From: Fidelibacterota bacterium
GTDB lineage: Bacteria; Fidelibacterota; Marinisomatia; Marinisomatales; TCS55
Direction of reading: 5' to 3'
NCBI GenBank assembly: GCA_002724475.1
Contig: PBOO01000054.1
Coordinates: 23,796-46,092, forward strand
DNA length: 22,297 bases
Shown one piece after another: positions 1 through 7,491 of this stretch; position 1 is the first letter of the stretch, and each line of letters opens with the position of its first letter. A program made the translations under genes and the position numbers. The notes under the pieces were generated by a model that worked only from the letters and a program-made list of their open reading frames with translations, did not search any database and was not told the origin of the DNA.

Positions 1-285
1 GTACAAAAAAATCTTTTATTATTAGCTCGCTATGGTGAGTTAAGGATCGATCCCGGTGGTAGTGATTTCTTCCCCATGTTAAAAGATCCTCAAACATGGG
101 ACAGAAAACTATTAACACTAGCTTCGATCTATAACTTGACAGATTATGCAAAATTAAAAGTTGAATATTACTTTCTTGGTGAAGTTACTGGTGATACTCA
201 AGAAATTGCTGATGATGAAGGCAGGAAGCCACAATATGAAGTTAAAGACAATCAGTTACTTGTTCAATTTGAACTCAACTTCTAA
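1..285 (+). CDS. C-terminal part of an outer-membrane beta-barrel protein (5' end outside window)
   Basis: The reading frame is open from base 1 to the TAA at 283-285, so this is the last ~94 residues of a larger gene. The visible part alternates polar and hydrophobic residues in short stretches, as in transmembrane beta strands (for example the segment ending LKVEYYFLGEV). It finishes with VQFELNF. A terminal aromatic residue, usually Phe, after alternating hydrophobics is the known recognition signal for BAM-mediated outer-membrane insertion. A porin-like role is therefore likely, but substrate and family cannot be judged from the tail. A propeller lipoprotein gene follows about 80 bp downstream on the same strand and may be co-transcribed. 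Confidence 0.6.
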   Translation, partial: VQKNLLLLARYGELRIDPGGSDFFPMLKDPQTWDRKLLTLASIYNLTDYAKLKVEYYFLGEVTGDTQEIADDEGRKPQYEVKDNQLLVQFELNF

Positions 286-291
286 CGTTGA

Positions 292-308
292 ATTAACACC
301 CCGTTAAT
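292..308 (+). terminator. Small hairpin after the barrel gene, possible weak terminator or mRNA end
   Basis: ATTAAC (292-297) and GTTAAT (303-308) form a perfect 6-bp stem around a 5-base loop, 7 bases after the barrel stop codon. The stem is AT-rich and is not followed by a clean T tract, so termination would be inefficient. It may instead be a chance or stabilising structure. Confidence 0.2.
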
Positions 309-350
309 AATTTATTTAAATAGAGCGCTTAAAATATTTCAAATGATTAT

Positions 351-356
351 AGGAGA
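351..356 (+). promoter_or_regulatory. Shine-Dalgarno site that sets the start of the lipoprotein gene
   Basis: AGGAGA lies 10 bases before the ATG at 367. It lies downstream of the alternative in-frame ATG at 343, so it supports 367 as the true start. Confidence 0.65.
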
Positions 357-366
357 AAATTTTAAA

Positions 367-1599
367 ATGATCAGAAAACTATTACTAGGAATAAGTTTAT
401 CCCTTGCTTTTCTTTTAACTTCCTGCGAAGATAAGGTAGCCGAAGAAAAGCTTGTTGTGGATAATTTTGGCATTACACTTGTTGACAAAATCACGACTGG
501 AGATGGGTCTCAATCGCAACCTGAGCTCATACGGTTCATCAACAAAGATCTTGGTGTAATTGTAAACTCTAAGCAGAATACAGTAGATTTTATAAATATC
601 ACATCAACCAGCATATCTATGGCCGGTCAAAGCGTTCAAATAACCAATGATGCTGATGCAGACGCCTCATCGATCGATGTAAGTGTAGATGAATCTATTT
701 TAGCGGTGGTAGTTTCTAAAGGTGCTTGTGAAAGGGGCGAACTCTATCTAATCAATACTTCTAGCCTGCAAAAATCAGGTCCCTATGAGCTTGGGTTCAA
801 TCCAGATGCGGTTGATATTGCTGTTGATAATAAATACGTGGTGGTCGTTAATGAATTTGATTATGAAGATGGCGTTGATGGTGGATGCGATAACTTAGGA
901 TTTCCAGGAGTTTCCATTTACGATATTAGTTCAGGAATCGATAAAGCGGTACTTGTAAAAGATATGAAGATCTCCCATACTGGATCTAATGGAAATCTGG
1001 CTGAGCCAGAAGGTGTAAAAATCGCACCTGATGGAACAACGGTTTATATGACGCTTCAAGAATCAAATGAACTAGGCTGGTTTTCAATAAACAATCCTCC
1101 AGATGTCCTTGTGGATAAGGTTACTTTCACAAATCCTGAGCATGAGCCAGATGGAATATGGGTTAATGCTGATGGTAGTTTGATCTGCACTGCAGGTGAA
1201 TACGATGGCACTATTGGAGTTCACCAGCTTGACTCATCAGGGAAACCATCCACTCAAAGTTATATAAGAATGGCTGAAGACCTACCAAGCAACTGGGATT
1301 GGGACGATAAGCGGAAAGGGATTGAGCCCGAAGAAGTAGTAATCGTTGAAGCGGGTGGAAAAGTTTTTGTACTCACAACTCTTCAGGATGCTGGTGCGGT
1401 AGTAGTTTATGATATTACAGATCCAAACAATCCAAAGTACGATTCAGGATCCATTACAGAAATGAATGATTATACTTCTGGGTCAGGTGGAACGAGTGAG
1501 GGAGAGCCTGAAGGCCTTGCTTACAAAGATGGGTACGTACTAGTGTCAAACACGGAAGATCCTTCAGTTGCTCTCTTAAAATCTTCTTGGGCTAAGTAG
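367..1599 (+). CDS. Secreted beta-propeller lipoprotein, choice-of-anchor-I-like
   Basis: The start is placed at ATG 367, not the in-frame ATG at 343, because AGGAGA sits 10 bases upstream and the protein then opens with a clean lipoprotein signal (MIRK, hydrophobic core, LTSC). Cys20 would be lipidated and the following residues are Glu-Asp. The ~390-residue mature part has repeated blade-like segments of the type PEGVKIAPDGTTVYMTLQES, VVVYDITDPNNPKY and GEPEGLAYKDGYVLVSNTED. These recur with 'EPEG/EPD-G' turns, typical of seven-bladed propellers in the choice-of-anchor I / LVIVD-type group. No catalytic residues are recognisable. It probably acts as a binding or scaffold protein on the outer membrane or cell surface. 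The preceding barrel gene may be its partner, which is inference from adjacency only. Confidence 0.7.
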   Translation: MIRKLLLGISLSLAFLLTSCEDKVAEEKLVVDNFGITLVDKITTGDGSQSQPELIRFINKDLGVIVNSKQNTVDFINITSTSISMAGQSVQITNDADADASSIDVSVDESILAVVVSKGACERGELYLINTSSLQKSGPYELGFNPDAVDIAVDNKYVVVVNEFDYEDGVDGGCDNLGFPGVSIYDISSGIDKAVLVKDMKISHTGSNGNLAEPEGVKIAPDGTTVYMTLQESNELGWFSINNPPDVLVDKVTFTNPEHEPDGIWVNADGSLICTAGEYDGTIGVHQLDSSGKPSTQSYIRMAEDLPSNWDWDDKRKGIEPEEVVIVEAGGKVFVLTTLQDAGAVVVYDITDPNNPKYDSGSITEMNDYTSGSGGTSEGEPEGLAYKDGYVLVSNTEDPSVALLKSSWAK

Positions 1600-1612
1600 A
1601 GCAGGATAACAC

Positions 1613-1662
1613 TTTTCAATAAAAAAAGGCCGTAAATATCTTCGGCCTTTTTTTATTGAAAA
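1613..1662. terminator. Bidirectional rho-independent terminator, 20-bp perfect stem
   Basis: Bases 1613-1632 and 1643-1662 are exact reverse complements (20 bp) around a 10-base loop. Each arm contains a GGCCG/CGGCC core next to seven A or T residues, so both transcripts have a GC stem followed by a U tract. It lies between two converging genes (propeller ending 1599, PPK2 ending 1679) and can serve both. Confidence 0.92.
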
Positions 1663-1678
1663 TAGTCAGGTTAAATGG

Positions 1679-2512
1679 TTACTCATGGGCCTTTAACTTA
1701 TTTAAGAGCTCGTATTGCTCTCTGCTCAAGTCATTAAACCTTGTATTAAAAAGCGAGATATTATAAACAGGTGATTCCTTTGACCACTTCTTAGGCTTTA
1801 GATTTTTCCTATTAGAATAATTGATGTTTGACAACACATACCTGATCGCATTGAGTCTCGCTATCATTTTATTATCAGAATTAATTACAACCCATGGCGC
1901 ATCCGCAGTAGAAGTTTTTTCAAACATTTGTTCTTTGTATTTTGTAAGAAGTTGCCAATTCTTATGAGCTTTCCAATCGTTTTCAGATAATTTCCAATAT
2001 TTCAAATCATGATTTTCCCTAAACAAGAATCTTAATTTTTGATTCTCTTTAGAAATAGATAAATAAATTTTAATTAAGATAATACCGCTACCAATAAGTC
2101 CTTTTTCCCAGGCATTAACTTTTTTCATAAAGTATTTATATTGGCTTTCTGTGCAATACCCCATTGCAGGCTGAATTATAGCTCTAGAATACCAACTGCG
2201 GTCAAAAAAAACGATAGTTCCTTCATTTGGGAGTTTCTTTTCCCAAGTTTTAAACCAATTCTTTTCTTGTTTTTTGCTTGGCACACCAAGCTCAACAATC
2301 TTGATTGCTTTGGGCATTAAGTTTTCAATGAATCTTTTTATCGTTGAGCCCTTTCCCGCAGCGTCACGTCCTTCAAGAAGAATAGCTACCCTTTGATTTG
2401 TAGCTATTGTCCATTCTTGAAGTTTTAGTAATTCAATTTGCAATCTCCTTTTTTCTTTTCGGTATTGCACATCAGTAAGCTCTGAGTATTCTGTTCTATT
2501 ATAGATGATCAT
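1679..2512 (-). CDS. ppk2: Polyphosphate kinase 2 family (polyphosphate:nucleotide phosphotransferase)
   Basis: PPK2 enzymes transfer phosphate between inorganic polyphosphate and nucleotides in the cytoplasm. The 277-residue protein is a single-domain PPK2. Walker A is GRDAAGKGS at residues 48-56. The Walker B region is FFDRSWYSR at about 102-110, followed by the QPAMGYC stretch. The lid-like segment RENHDLKYWKLSENDWK lies near residue 165-182. The DRSWYxR form and GxxxPS upstream of it are the pattern of the PPK2 group that includes Pseudomonas PPK2, rather than the NRSHYE form of the AMP-phosphorylating type. Preference for ADP or GDP, and direction, cannot be read reliably from sequence. 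The ATG at 2512 has no obvious Shine-Dalgarno site. It is divergent from the HD-domain gene and converges on the terminator at 1613-1662. Confidence 0.92.
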   Translation of the reverse strand: MIIYNRTEYSELTDVQYRKEKRRLQIELLKLQEWTIATNQRVAILLEGRDAAGKGSTIKRFIENLMPKAIKIVELGVPSKKQEKNWFKTWEKKLPNEGTIVFFDRSWYSRAIIQPAMGYCTESQYKYFMKKVNAWEKGLIGSGIILIKIYLSISKENQKLRFLFRENHDLKYWKLSENDWKAHKNWQLLTKYKEQMFEKTSTADAPWVVINSDNKMIARLNAIRYVLSNINYSNRKNLKPKKWSKESPVYNISLFNTRFNDLSREQYELLNKLKAHE

Positions 2513-2620
2513 TATTTATAAAATTGCGTGTTGCTGATTTAGTTGACAATATTAAGAATTAAATCAATTTTCTAGTAAATAAAAAAATAATTTATATTAA
2601 TTTTTAAAAAATATTTAACA
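2513..2620. other. Divergent intergenic region between PPK2 and HD-hydrolase genes
   Basis: The 108 bp must hold both start regions. A perfect TTGACA lies at 2543-2548 facing the HD gene, but no good TATAAT-like hexamer follows at 16-18 bp, so I do not call a promoter. Bases 2575-2619 are almost pure A/T. No hairpin or operator was convincing. Confidence 0.3.
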
Positions 2621-3076
2621 ATGAAAAATTCTTTAAACAAGGCAATAGAAATAGCCGCTCACATTCATACTGGTAAAAAAGGTCGTAATAAAGAAGCTGC
2701 TATTATGCACCCCATTAGAGTTATGACAATGATGAATGATAACAGGTCTAGAACCGTTGCTGTTCTTCATGATGTTGTCGAATCTGGAAAAATATCAATT
2801 AAAGAATTAACAGCTCTAGGGTTTGACAAAAAGGTTTGCAGGGCAGTCGATCTGCTTTCAAGAAAAAAGAACGAAAAATACATTGATTATATTGACAGGT
2901 TGAAAGGAAATAAAATAGCAAAAAAAGTCAAACTCGCCGACTTGATGGACAATTATAGTCGCAGAGTAAATTATGCTTCACTTTCAAAAGTTGATGTCCA
3001 AAAGATTGAAAAGTATAAAAAAGCGTATAAGAGATTGACTGGAAAAAAATTAACCAAAGAAGACTTTAAATATTAG
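2621..3076 (+). CDS. Small HD-domain protein, (p)ppGpp-hydrolase-like (SpoT/MESH1 type)
   Basis: The 151-residue protein carries the HD metal site as in the hydrolase half of RelA/SpoT and in MESH1. It has AAHIHTG at 12-18, an early His-Pro at H30-P31, the HD pair in AVLHDVVE at residues 47-54 (H50, D51), and KLADLMDN at 104-111 supplying the last aspartate (D107). There is no synthetase, TGS or ACT domain, so any alarmone activity would be hydrolysis only. Other substrates such as NADPH or other nucleotides are possible, as known for MESH1-like enzymes. It lies 108 bp from and divergent to the PPK2 gene. Its 3' end is 3 bp from the end of the opposing glycosyltransferase gene, leaving no room for a terminator. 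The Lys-rich C-terminus is unremarkable. Confidence 0.8.
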   Translation: MKNSLNKAIEIAAHIHTGKKGRNKEAAIMHPIRVMTMMNDNRSRTVAVLHDVVESGKISIKELTALGFDKKVCRAVDLLSRKKNEKYIDYIDRLKGNKIAKKVKLADLMDNYSRRVNYASLSKVDVQKIEKYKKAYKRLTGKKLTKEDFKY

Positions 3077-3079
3077 GTC

Positions 3080-4231
3080 TTATAGCATATCAATCATTTG
3101 AGCGCTAAGTTTTTTCCAGGTAAAAGATTCCTCAACTCTAGCAATTCCTTTTTTAGCTAGTGACAACCTATAATCTTCATCTGAAAACATCTTTTTAATA
3201 GCTTTTGCTATTTCATTTGAGCTACCTGATTGCACCAACAAGCCGTTTACTTCATTCTCAACAGCATCTGGAATTCCGCCATCATAACTTCCAATTGCAG
3301 GGCAACCGCAAGCATTGGCCTCAAGGAATGTTATTCCAAAACCCTCACTATCTCCTTCTTTGTGAAGAGTTTTACTTGGCATAATATATACTTTACTGGC
3401 TGAATAGATTTTTTTAAGATCCTCATCTGGAATGAAATCGATAAAAGTAACGTTATTTTCAAGTGACAATTCTTTGACAAGTATTTTTAAGGATTCTAAA
3501 TAGCTATCTTTTTTTCTATGCGGTCCCGCTATCACATAATGCGCTTTGGGAAAATCATTAATTATATCTGGCAAGGCTTTTATCACATCATCATGTGCTT
3601 TTCTTTTAATAATTCTAGCTAAGGTAAGTATCAAATCAGAATCCTGATGAAGGCTGTATTTTTTGTAAAAAAGATCATCAACTTCACATGGATAAAATCG
3701 CTCAACATCAACGCCGTTCGGCAAAAATTTTACATGAGTGGTGTTAATATCGCTTAACCTATTAATTATTTCATCTCTCGTAAATCTGCTCACTGATAAA
3801 ATTAGATCACAAGAGTCTACAACAGACCGAATAGCTCTCAACTCCCTTTTTGAATTCAGTCGAGTTATTTCAAGCCCATGAGCTACAACTATCATTTTAC
3901 TTTTTGGAAAATATTTCTTTAAAAATTTAAAGGGTTTAGCCATTCCCCAGGTTGTTGCAATGAAAATGGTATCTGGATCTTTTCTTAATATTTTCCACAT
4001 ATAATAAGCTGCATAAAATCGATGAAACTCATGCCAATTTCTTCCATACATCGGCTTACATATAAACTCTTCGTCATTATGAATAGACAAATCCCTATTT
4101 TTTCGATGAGTAACATAAACTGAGGTTTTATGACCAAGCCTTGGAAGTTCTCTAGCGACTCCAAATGCCCATTCAGCTATTCCGCCCCCTTTGCTAGGCG
4201 GAAAATGTCCAGTGATTATTGCAATGTTCAC
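3080..4231 (-). CDS. Glycosyltransferase family 4 (GT-B fold)
   Basis: This retaining GT4 enzyme transfers a sugar from a nucleotide-sugar donor during surface glycan assembly at the cytoplasmic face. The 383-residue protein has the N-terminal glycine loop FPPSKGGGIAE (10-20). The donor-site E-x7-E motif lies in SEGFGITFLEA (E296 and E304), followed by the GGIPDAV turn near 318-324. Arg206 and Lys211 in LARIIKRKAHDD are placed like the conserved phosphate-binding pair. The start is GTG at 4231, which overlaps the TGA of the upstream gene (GTGA), indicating translational coupling. It is the last gene of the two-component/glycosyltransferase operon and converges with the HD gene. The exact sugar and acceptor are unknown. 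Confidence 0.88.
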   Translation of the reverse strand: MNIAIITGHFPPSKGGGIAEWAFGVARELPRLGHKTSVYVTHRKNRDLSIHNDEEFICKPMYGRNWHEFHRFYAAYYMWKILRKDPDTIFIATTWGMAKPFKFLKKYFPKSKMIVVAHGLEITRLNSKRELRAIRSVVDSCDLILSVSRFTRDEIINRLSDINTTHVKFLPNGVDVERFYPCEVDDLFYKKYSLHQDSDLILTLARIIKRKAHDDVIKALPDIINDFPKAHYVIAGPHRKKDSYLESLKILVKELSLENNVTFIDFIPDEDLKKIYSASKVYIMPSKTLHKEGDSEGFGITFLEANACGCPAIGSYDGGIPDAVENEVNGLLVQSGSSNEIAKAIKKMFSDEDYRLSLAKKGIARVEESFTWKKLSAQMIDML

Positions 4232-5352
4232 TGCGGTATGCCCATTGATTGGACTAACTTAAACGACTGCTGTTTCCATGAAAGCGATTTAGATAAGGCG
4301 ATATTTGATTCTTGAGCTTCCTCATAATAATTTTTATCGGTAAGAAGTCTTCTTAGCTCCTTGATGTAATTTTTTGTGTCATTAGGACTAACAAAAACCA
4401 CTCCTTTATGATTATCAGGTATTAAATCTCTAACTGAAGGCAAGTCGGTACAGACTACAGGCATTCCAAAAGAAATATAATCGTACAATTTATTTGGAGC
4501 AGTTAGGTATTGATTGTAGAAATTTTCTGGCAGGACAATTAACCCAACCGATGAAAGGGTGATTAGATCAGGAAGGTCATTATAAAAGACCCAGTCATGT
4601 AAACTGATTTTTGAATGGCTATTTCCATCCATAATGCTATCTACATAGGAAAGCTCTTTTTTGTTTCGACCCCCAATCAATGCAAGCTTGAAATCCTTTA
4701 ATTCTGTTTTCCATAAATCTACAATATCTTCAATTCCTTTCAGGGACTGAAAACTTCCAGAGTACACTACTTCCTTATTTTCATATTTTGTTCGTTTTTT
4801 AGAAGGATTTAATCCTGGTGGGCACGCATAAACGGGAATATCTACATACTTATCGTAAAGTTTTTTTTGAGGATTGTTTAATGTCATCATACCATCTAAT
4901 AGTTTCAAATATTTTTTTTCATTATGGTTATATTTTTTTCGATCCTTACTTCTTGAATATTCATGAATGTTAAAGTCTAAATAAAAATTATGAGACTGGT
5001 AAAATATTTTTTTACCAACAAGAGATTTAATTTTAACAAGAAACGGTAAATATCCAGGGTCTCTAGTAAATATGATATCAAAATCATTTAATAGGATGTA
5101 CTTGTTTGCTCTTTTGTAAAAAAGATCGTGAGACTTAAGAGGTCCAAAACTATTTTTGATGAGCTTGATTTTCAGATTTTTATTTGAACTCTTTTCAAAC
5201 TTTATTTTTTTCTTTTTTTCATTAACCGGTTTCTGCATGATCAAAGTGACTTGAATGCCATTTTCTGAAATGCCATTTGCTTGAAAATAAGAAAAAATAA
5301 ATCCAGGACTATGATCAGCCCAGGAGGTTTTAGTTACGTATGCGATCTTCAA
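4228..5352 (-). CDS. Glycosyltransferase, GT4-like (GT-B fold)
   Basis: The 374-residue protein has two Rossmann-like halves. The C-terminal donor-site block APNKLYDYISFGMPVVCTD lies at about 285-303, and VVYSGSFQSLKGIEDIV begins the second domain near 195. The position usually held by the second Glu of the GT4 E-x7-E motif is Asp291 (KLYDY instead of KLFEY), a conservative change also tolerated in some relatives. The start is TTG at 5352, overlapping the upstream TGA (TTGA), with an AAAGG site about 7 bases before it. Substrate is unknown. Its place between GT9 and GT4 genes implies a step in one surface oligosaccharide. Confidence 0.82.
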   Translation of the reverse strand: MKIAYVTKTSWADHSPGFIFSYFQANGISENGIQVTLIMQKPVNEKKKKIKFEKSSNKNLKIKLIKNSFGPLKSHDLFYKRANKYILLNDFDIIFTRDPGYLPFLVKIKSLVGKKIFYQSHNFYLDFNIHEYSRSKDRKKYNHNEKKYLKLLDGMMTLNNPQKKLYDKYVDIPVYACPPGLNPSKKRTKYENKEVVYSGSFQSLKGIEDIVDLWKTELKDFKLALIGGRNKKELSYVDSIMDGNSHSKISLHDWVFYNDLPDLITLSSVGLIVLPENFYNQYLTAPNKLYDYISFGMPVVCTDLPSVRDLIPDNHKGVVFVSPNDTKNYIKELRRLLTDKNYYEEAQESNIALSKSLSWKQQSFKLVQSMGIPQ

Positions 5353-6404
5353 GTACTTGCCTTTGTAATATTGTTAATCATTTGATCGAAATTTTCTATA
5401 ACATTTTTAGGGTCAATATCACGAATGTGCTCTGAGCTAGATTTTACATTTTTACTCAAAACATTGTATGGCTTATATCTAGTATAATTTAAAATGTCAT
5501 TACTATAAAGACCGATGATTGGTTTTTGTAATGCGGCAGCTAAATGAATCAATGATGTATCTAATGAGATCAATAAAACCGATTCATTTATAATTCCTGA
5601 TGCATGATAAAGATCTGGTGAATTTAAAGGATAATGAATTTTTTCTTTAAAAATTGTTTTTAGTTTTTGTGCATCTTTAGTTTCTTTTTTAGAGCAAAAC
5701 AATGCCACTTTCATGTTTGAATTTTGAAGGATATGCGAGATGATTGTTTTCCATTTTTCATATGGATATTTTCTACTTTGATGACCTGCGCTCATATTAA
5801 GAGCAACATATTCACCGTCATTAATAGTTGAGGGAAATTCGTAAAAATATTTTGGTAACCAGTTTTCTATGGGGCTACTTAATCCGTAATTGTTAAGCAG
5901 TTCACAGTATTTTTCAGCAATATGCTTTTTATTATCGTTAGGCAGATGAACATTATAAATTGGATTATTGTAACTATCATTAAGGCAAACTTTTACGTTA
6001 GCATTTACTTTATTTGTTATGTGATGAAATGTGGATGAAGGTCCGCTCTTAGGGTTGTATAAAACGTCGTATTGCTCTGATCTGATAAGCTTTGAGAATC
6101 TGAGATTATAAGGTCTATAGCTAACGCAGTTTCTAATAAAAGAAATTCCCTCAAAGATTTTTCTGTTATAACTCGTACAGCATAAGTCAATTGCAATACC
6201 TGGAAATCTATCATTAAGCGCCTTCAAAAACGGAAGCAATAAAATTGCATCGCCTAATTTTTCCTGTGCGATTATTATGATACTGTTTATTGATTCTGGC
6301 AATTCTTTCTTAGGAAGATTTTTATATAATGTGTTTAAAAAACCAACAATGATCCTACGGTGAAATTTATGTTGTGGATCATTTAATGAATTCTTTAATG
6401 ACAT
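5349..6404 (-). CDS. Glycosyltransferase family 9 (ADP-heptose:LPS heptosyltransferase-like)
   Basis: GT9 enzymes add heptose, or related sugars, to the inner core of lipopolysaccharide. The 351-residue protein shows the family layout. The N-terminal acceptor-side motif is QEKLGDAILLLPFLKAL (47-63). The ALNMSAGHQSRKYPYEKW segment at 201-218 opens the second domain. The donor-site block LISLDTSLIHLAAALQKP (278-295) corresponds to the usual D-T-G/S...H-hA-A signature, with Asp282. The first ~35 residues are extra and basic, perhaps a membrane-facing helix. It has an ATG start at 6404 with only a weak GGA upstream, and it overlaps the next gene by 4 bp. Its presence suggests the cell makes an LPS-like glycolipid, and this cluster may build its core or outer chain. 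Confidence 0.87.
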   Translation of the reverse strand: MSLKNSLNDPQHKFHRRIIVGFLNTLYKNLPKKELPESINSIIIIAQEKLGDAILLLPFLKALNDRFPGIAIDLCCTSYNRKIFEGISFIRNCVSYRPYNLRFSKLIRSEQYDVLYNPKSGPSSTFHHITNKVNANVKVCLNDSYNNPIYNVHLPNDNKKHIAEKYCELLNNYGLSSPIENWLPKYFYEFPSTINDGEYVALNMSAGHQSRKYPYEKWKTIISHILQNSNMKVALFCSKKETKDAQKLKTIFKEKIHYPLNSPDLYHASGIINESVLLISLDTSLIHLAAALQKPIIGLYSNDILNYTRYKPYNVLSKNVKSSSEHIRDIDPKNVIENFDQMINNITKAST

Positions 6405-6417
6405 TTAATAAATCCAA

Positions 6418-7479
6418 CTAATCGATGAAGATATCAAAATAATTTTCAAGATTATCAATCATACGATCCATAGAAAAACTATCATTTAATTTTTTGTATC
6501 CGCTTTCTCCTAACCTATTATAGTCTTCCTGTTTTTTAATATAGTCACTTATTGTAGCATATATACTATCAACGCTGGGTTCACAAATAAGTCCATCTTT
6601 TTTATGATCAACTACTTCTGATACTCCGCCAACATTAGTCGCAATGACAGGTTTTTTTACTGACCACGCTTCAAAGAGTGTGTTTGGTATTCCTTCTGAT
6701 CTAGATGGAATAACTATTAAATCTGCACCAGCAAAAAAATCAATTGTATTTTTCATATCGCCTACAAGTTTACACTTTTTTTGAAGATTATTTTTTTTGA
6801 TCATAGAATTTAAAGCTGAGTATTCAGGTCCATCCCCTGCAATTTCAAGATAAAAATCCTCCCTTAAATTTTTTAAGCTTTTAAGAAGCATATCGTACCC
6901 CTTATGGGTAGTGAGCCTTCCAGCGCTTCTTATACAAAAACTTGAAACTTTATTTATATTTTGCTCTTTTTTCGAACTTGAAAGGACATACCCATTGTAA
7001 ATGCATTTAATTTTATTAATGTGAATATTTTTATGAATAAAGTCGTATTTAAGCAGTTCGCTTTTTAGAGCCTCTGCATTCACAATAATACCATCAACCA
7101 TATGTGAAAGTACATATCGCTGAATGAAGTCTCGCTTTAAAATTGGTCTAGAAATTCCCAGTCTCATGATATGCGTAATTTGATTTGAATATTTTATTTG
7201 GGCCGCTAAGATATAATCTTTTCTTTTTGTAGAAAGCAAAATATCTGTTTTGCTATCAATGAGCTCCTTAATAATTGATTTAGTCTTTATACTTAATTCA
7301 TTAGTGAATGGAGCTTCAATAAGGTTGATTGATGGGTGAATTTTTTCCCAATGCGATACATTTTTTCTAATAATAAGGTTTATTGTATGGCCCCGCTCAG
7401 CTAGGCCATTTACGGCTGTTGTGAGCCATCGCTCATTCCCACCCCAGTTTTTTGAGGAGTTTAAAACTACAAAATTCAT
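6418..7479 (-). CDS. Glycosyltransferase family 4
   Basis: The 353-residue GT-B protein starts with the acceptor-side loop SSKNWGGNERW (8-18). Its second domain begins with IRSAGRLTTHKGYDMLL (183-199), which holds the conserved Arg and Lys. The E-x7-E motif is SEGIPNTLFEAW (E262, E270), followed by GGVSEVV and DGLICEP. All are standard for GT4. It is the first glycosyltransferase after the sensor kinase, with a 12-bp gap, so it probably shares the transcript of the two-component genes. The ATG at 7479 lacks a visible Shine-Dalgarno sequence. Donor sugar is unknown. Confidence 0.88.
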   Translation of the reverse strand: MNFVVLNSSKNWGGNERWLTTAVNGLAERGHTINLIIRKNVSHWEKIHPSINLIEAPFTNELSIKTKSIIKELIDSKTDILLSTKRKDYILAAQIKYSNQITHIMRLGISRPILKRDFIQRYVLSHMVDGIIVNAEALKSELLKYDFIHKNIHINKIKCIYNGYVLSSSKKEQNINKVSSFCIRSAGRLTTHKGYDMLLKSLKNLREDFYLEIAGDGPEYSALNSMIKKNNLQKKCKLVGDMKNTIDFFAGADLIVIPSRSEGIPNTLFEAWSVKKPVIATNVGGVSEVVDHKKDGLICEPSVDSIYATISDYIKKQEDYNRLGESGYKKLNDSFSMDRMIDNLENYFDIFID

Positions 7480-7491
7480 TTTATGATATTG

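Noticed and set aside
343..366. Earlier start of the propeller lipoprotein at ATG 343
   Set aside because: The AGGAGA site lies between the two ATGs and serves 367, and the shorter form has the standard lipoprotein signal.
2591..2619. Possible second set of 11-bp-spaced repeats (TTTATAT, TTTTAAA, ATTTAAC) before the HD gene
   Set aside because: The stretch is almost pure A/T, matches are loose, and the neighbouring gene gives no reason to expect regulation by this regulator.
2621..3076. Calling the HD gene relA or spoT
   Set aside because: There are no synthetase, TGS or ACT domains, and the gene is only 151 codons long.
6017..6214. A 65-codon frame on the minus strand within the GT9 gene
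   Set aside because: It lies wholly inside a gene with clear GT9 motifs in another frame and shows no protein features of its own. The frame at 18757-18969 inside the DUF2490-like gene is the same case.
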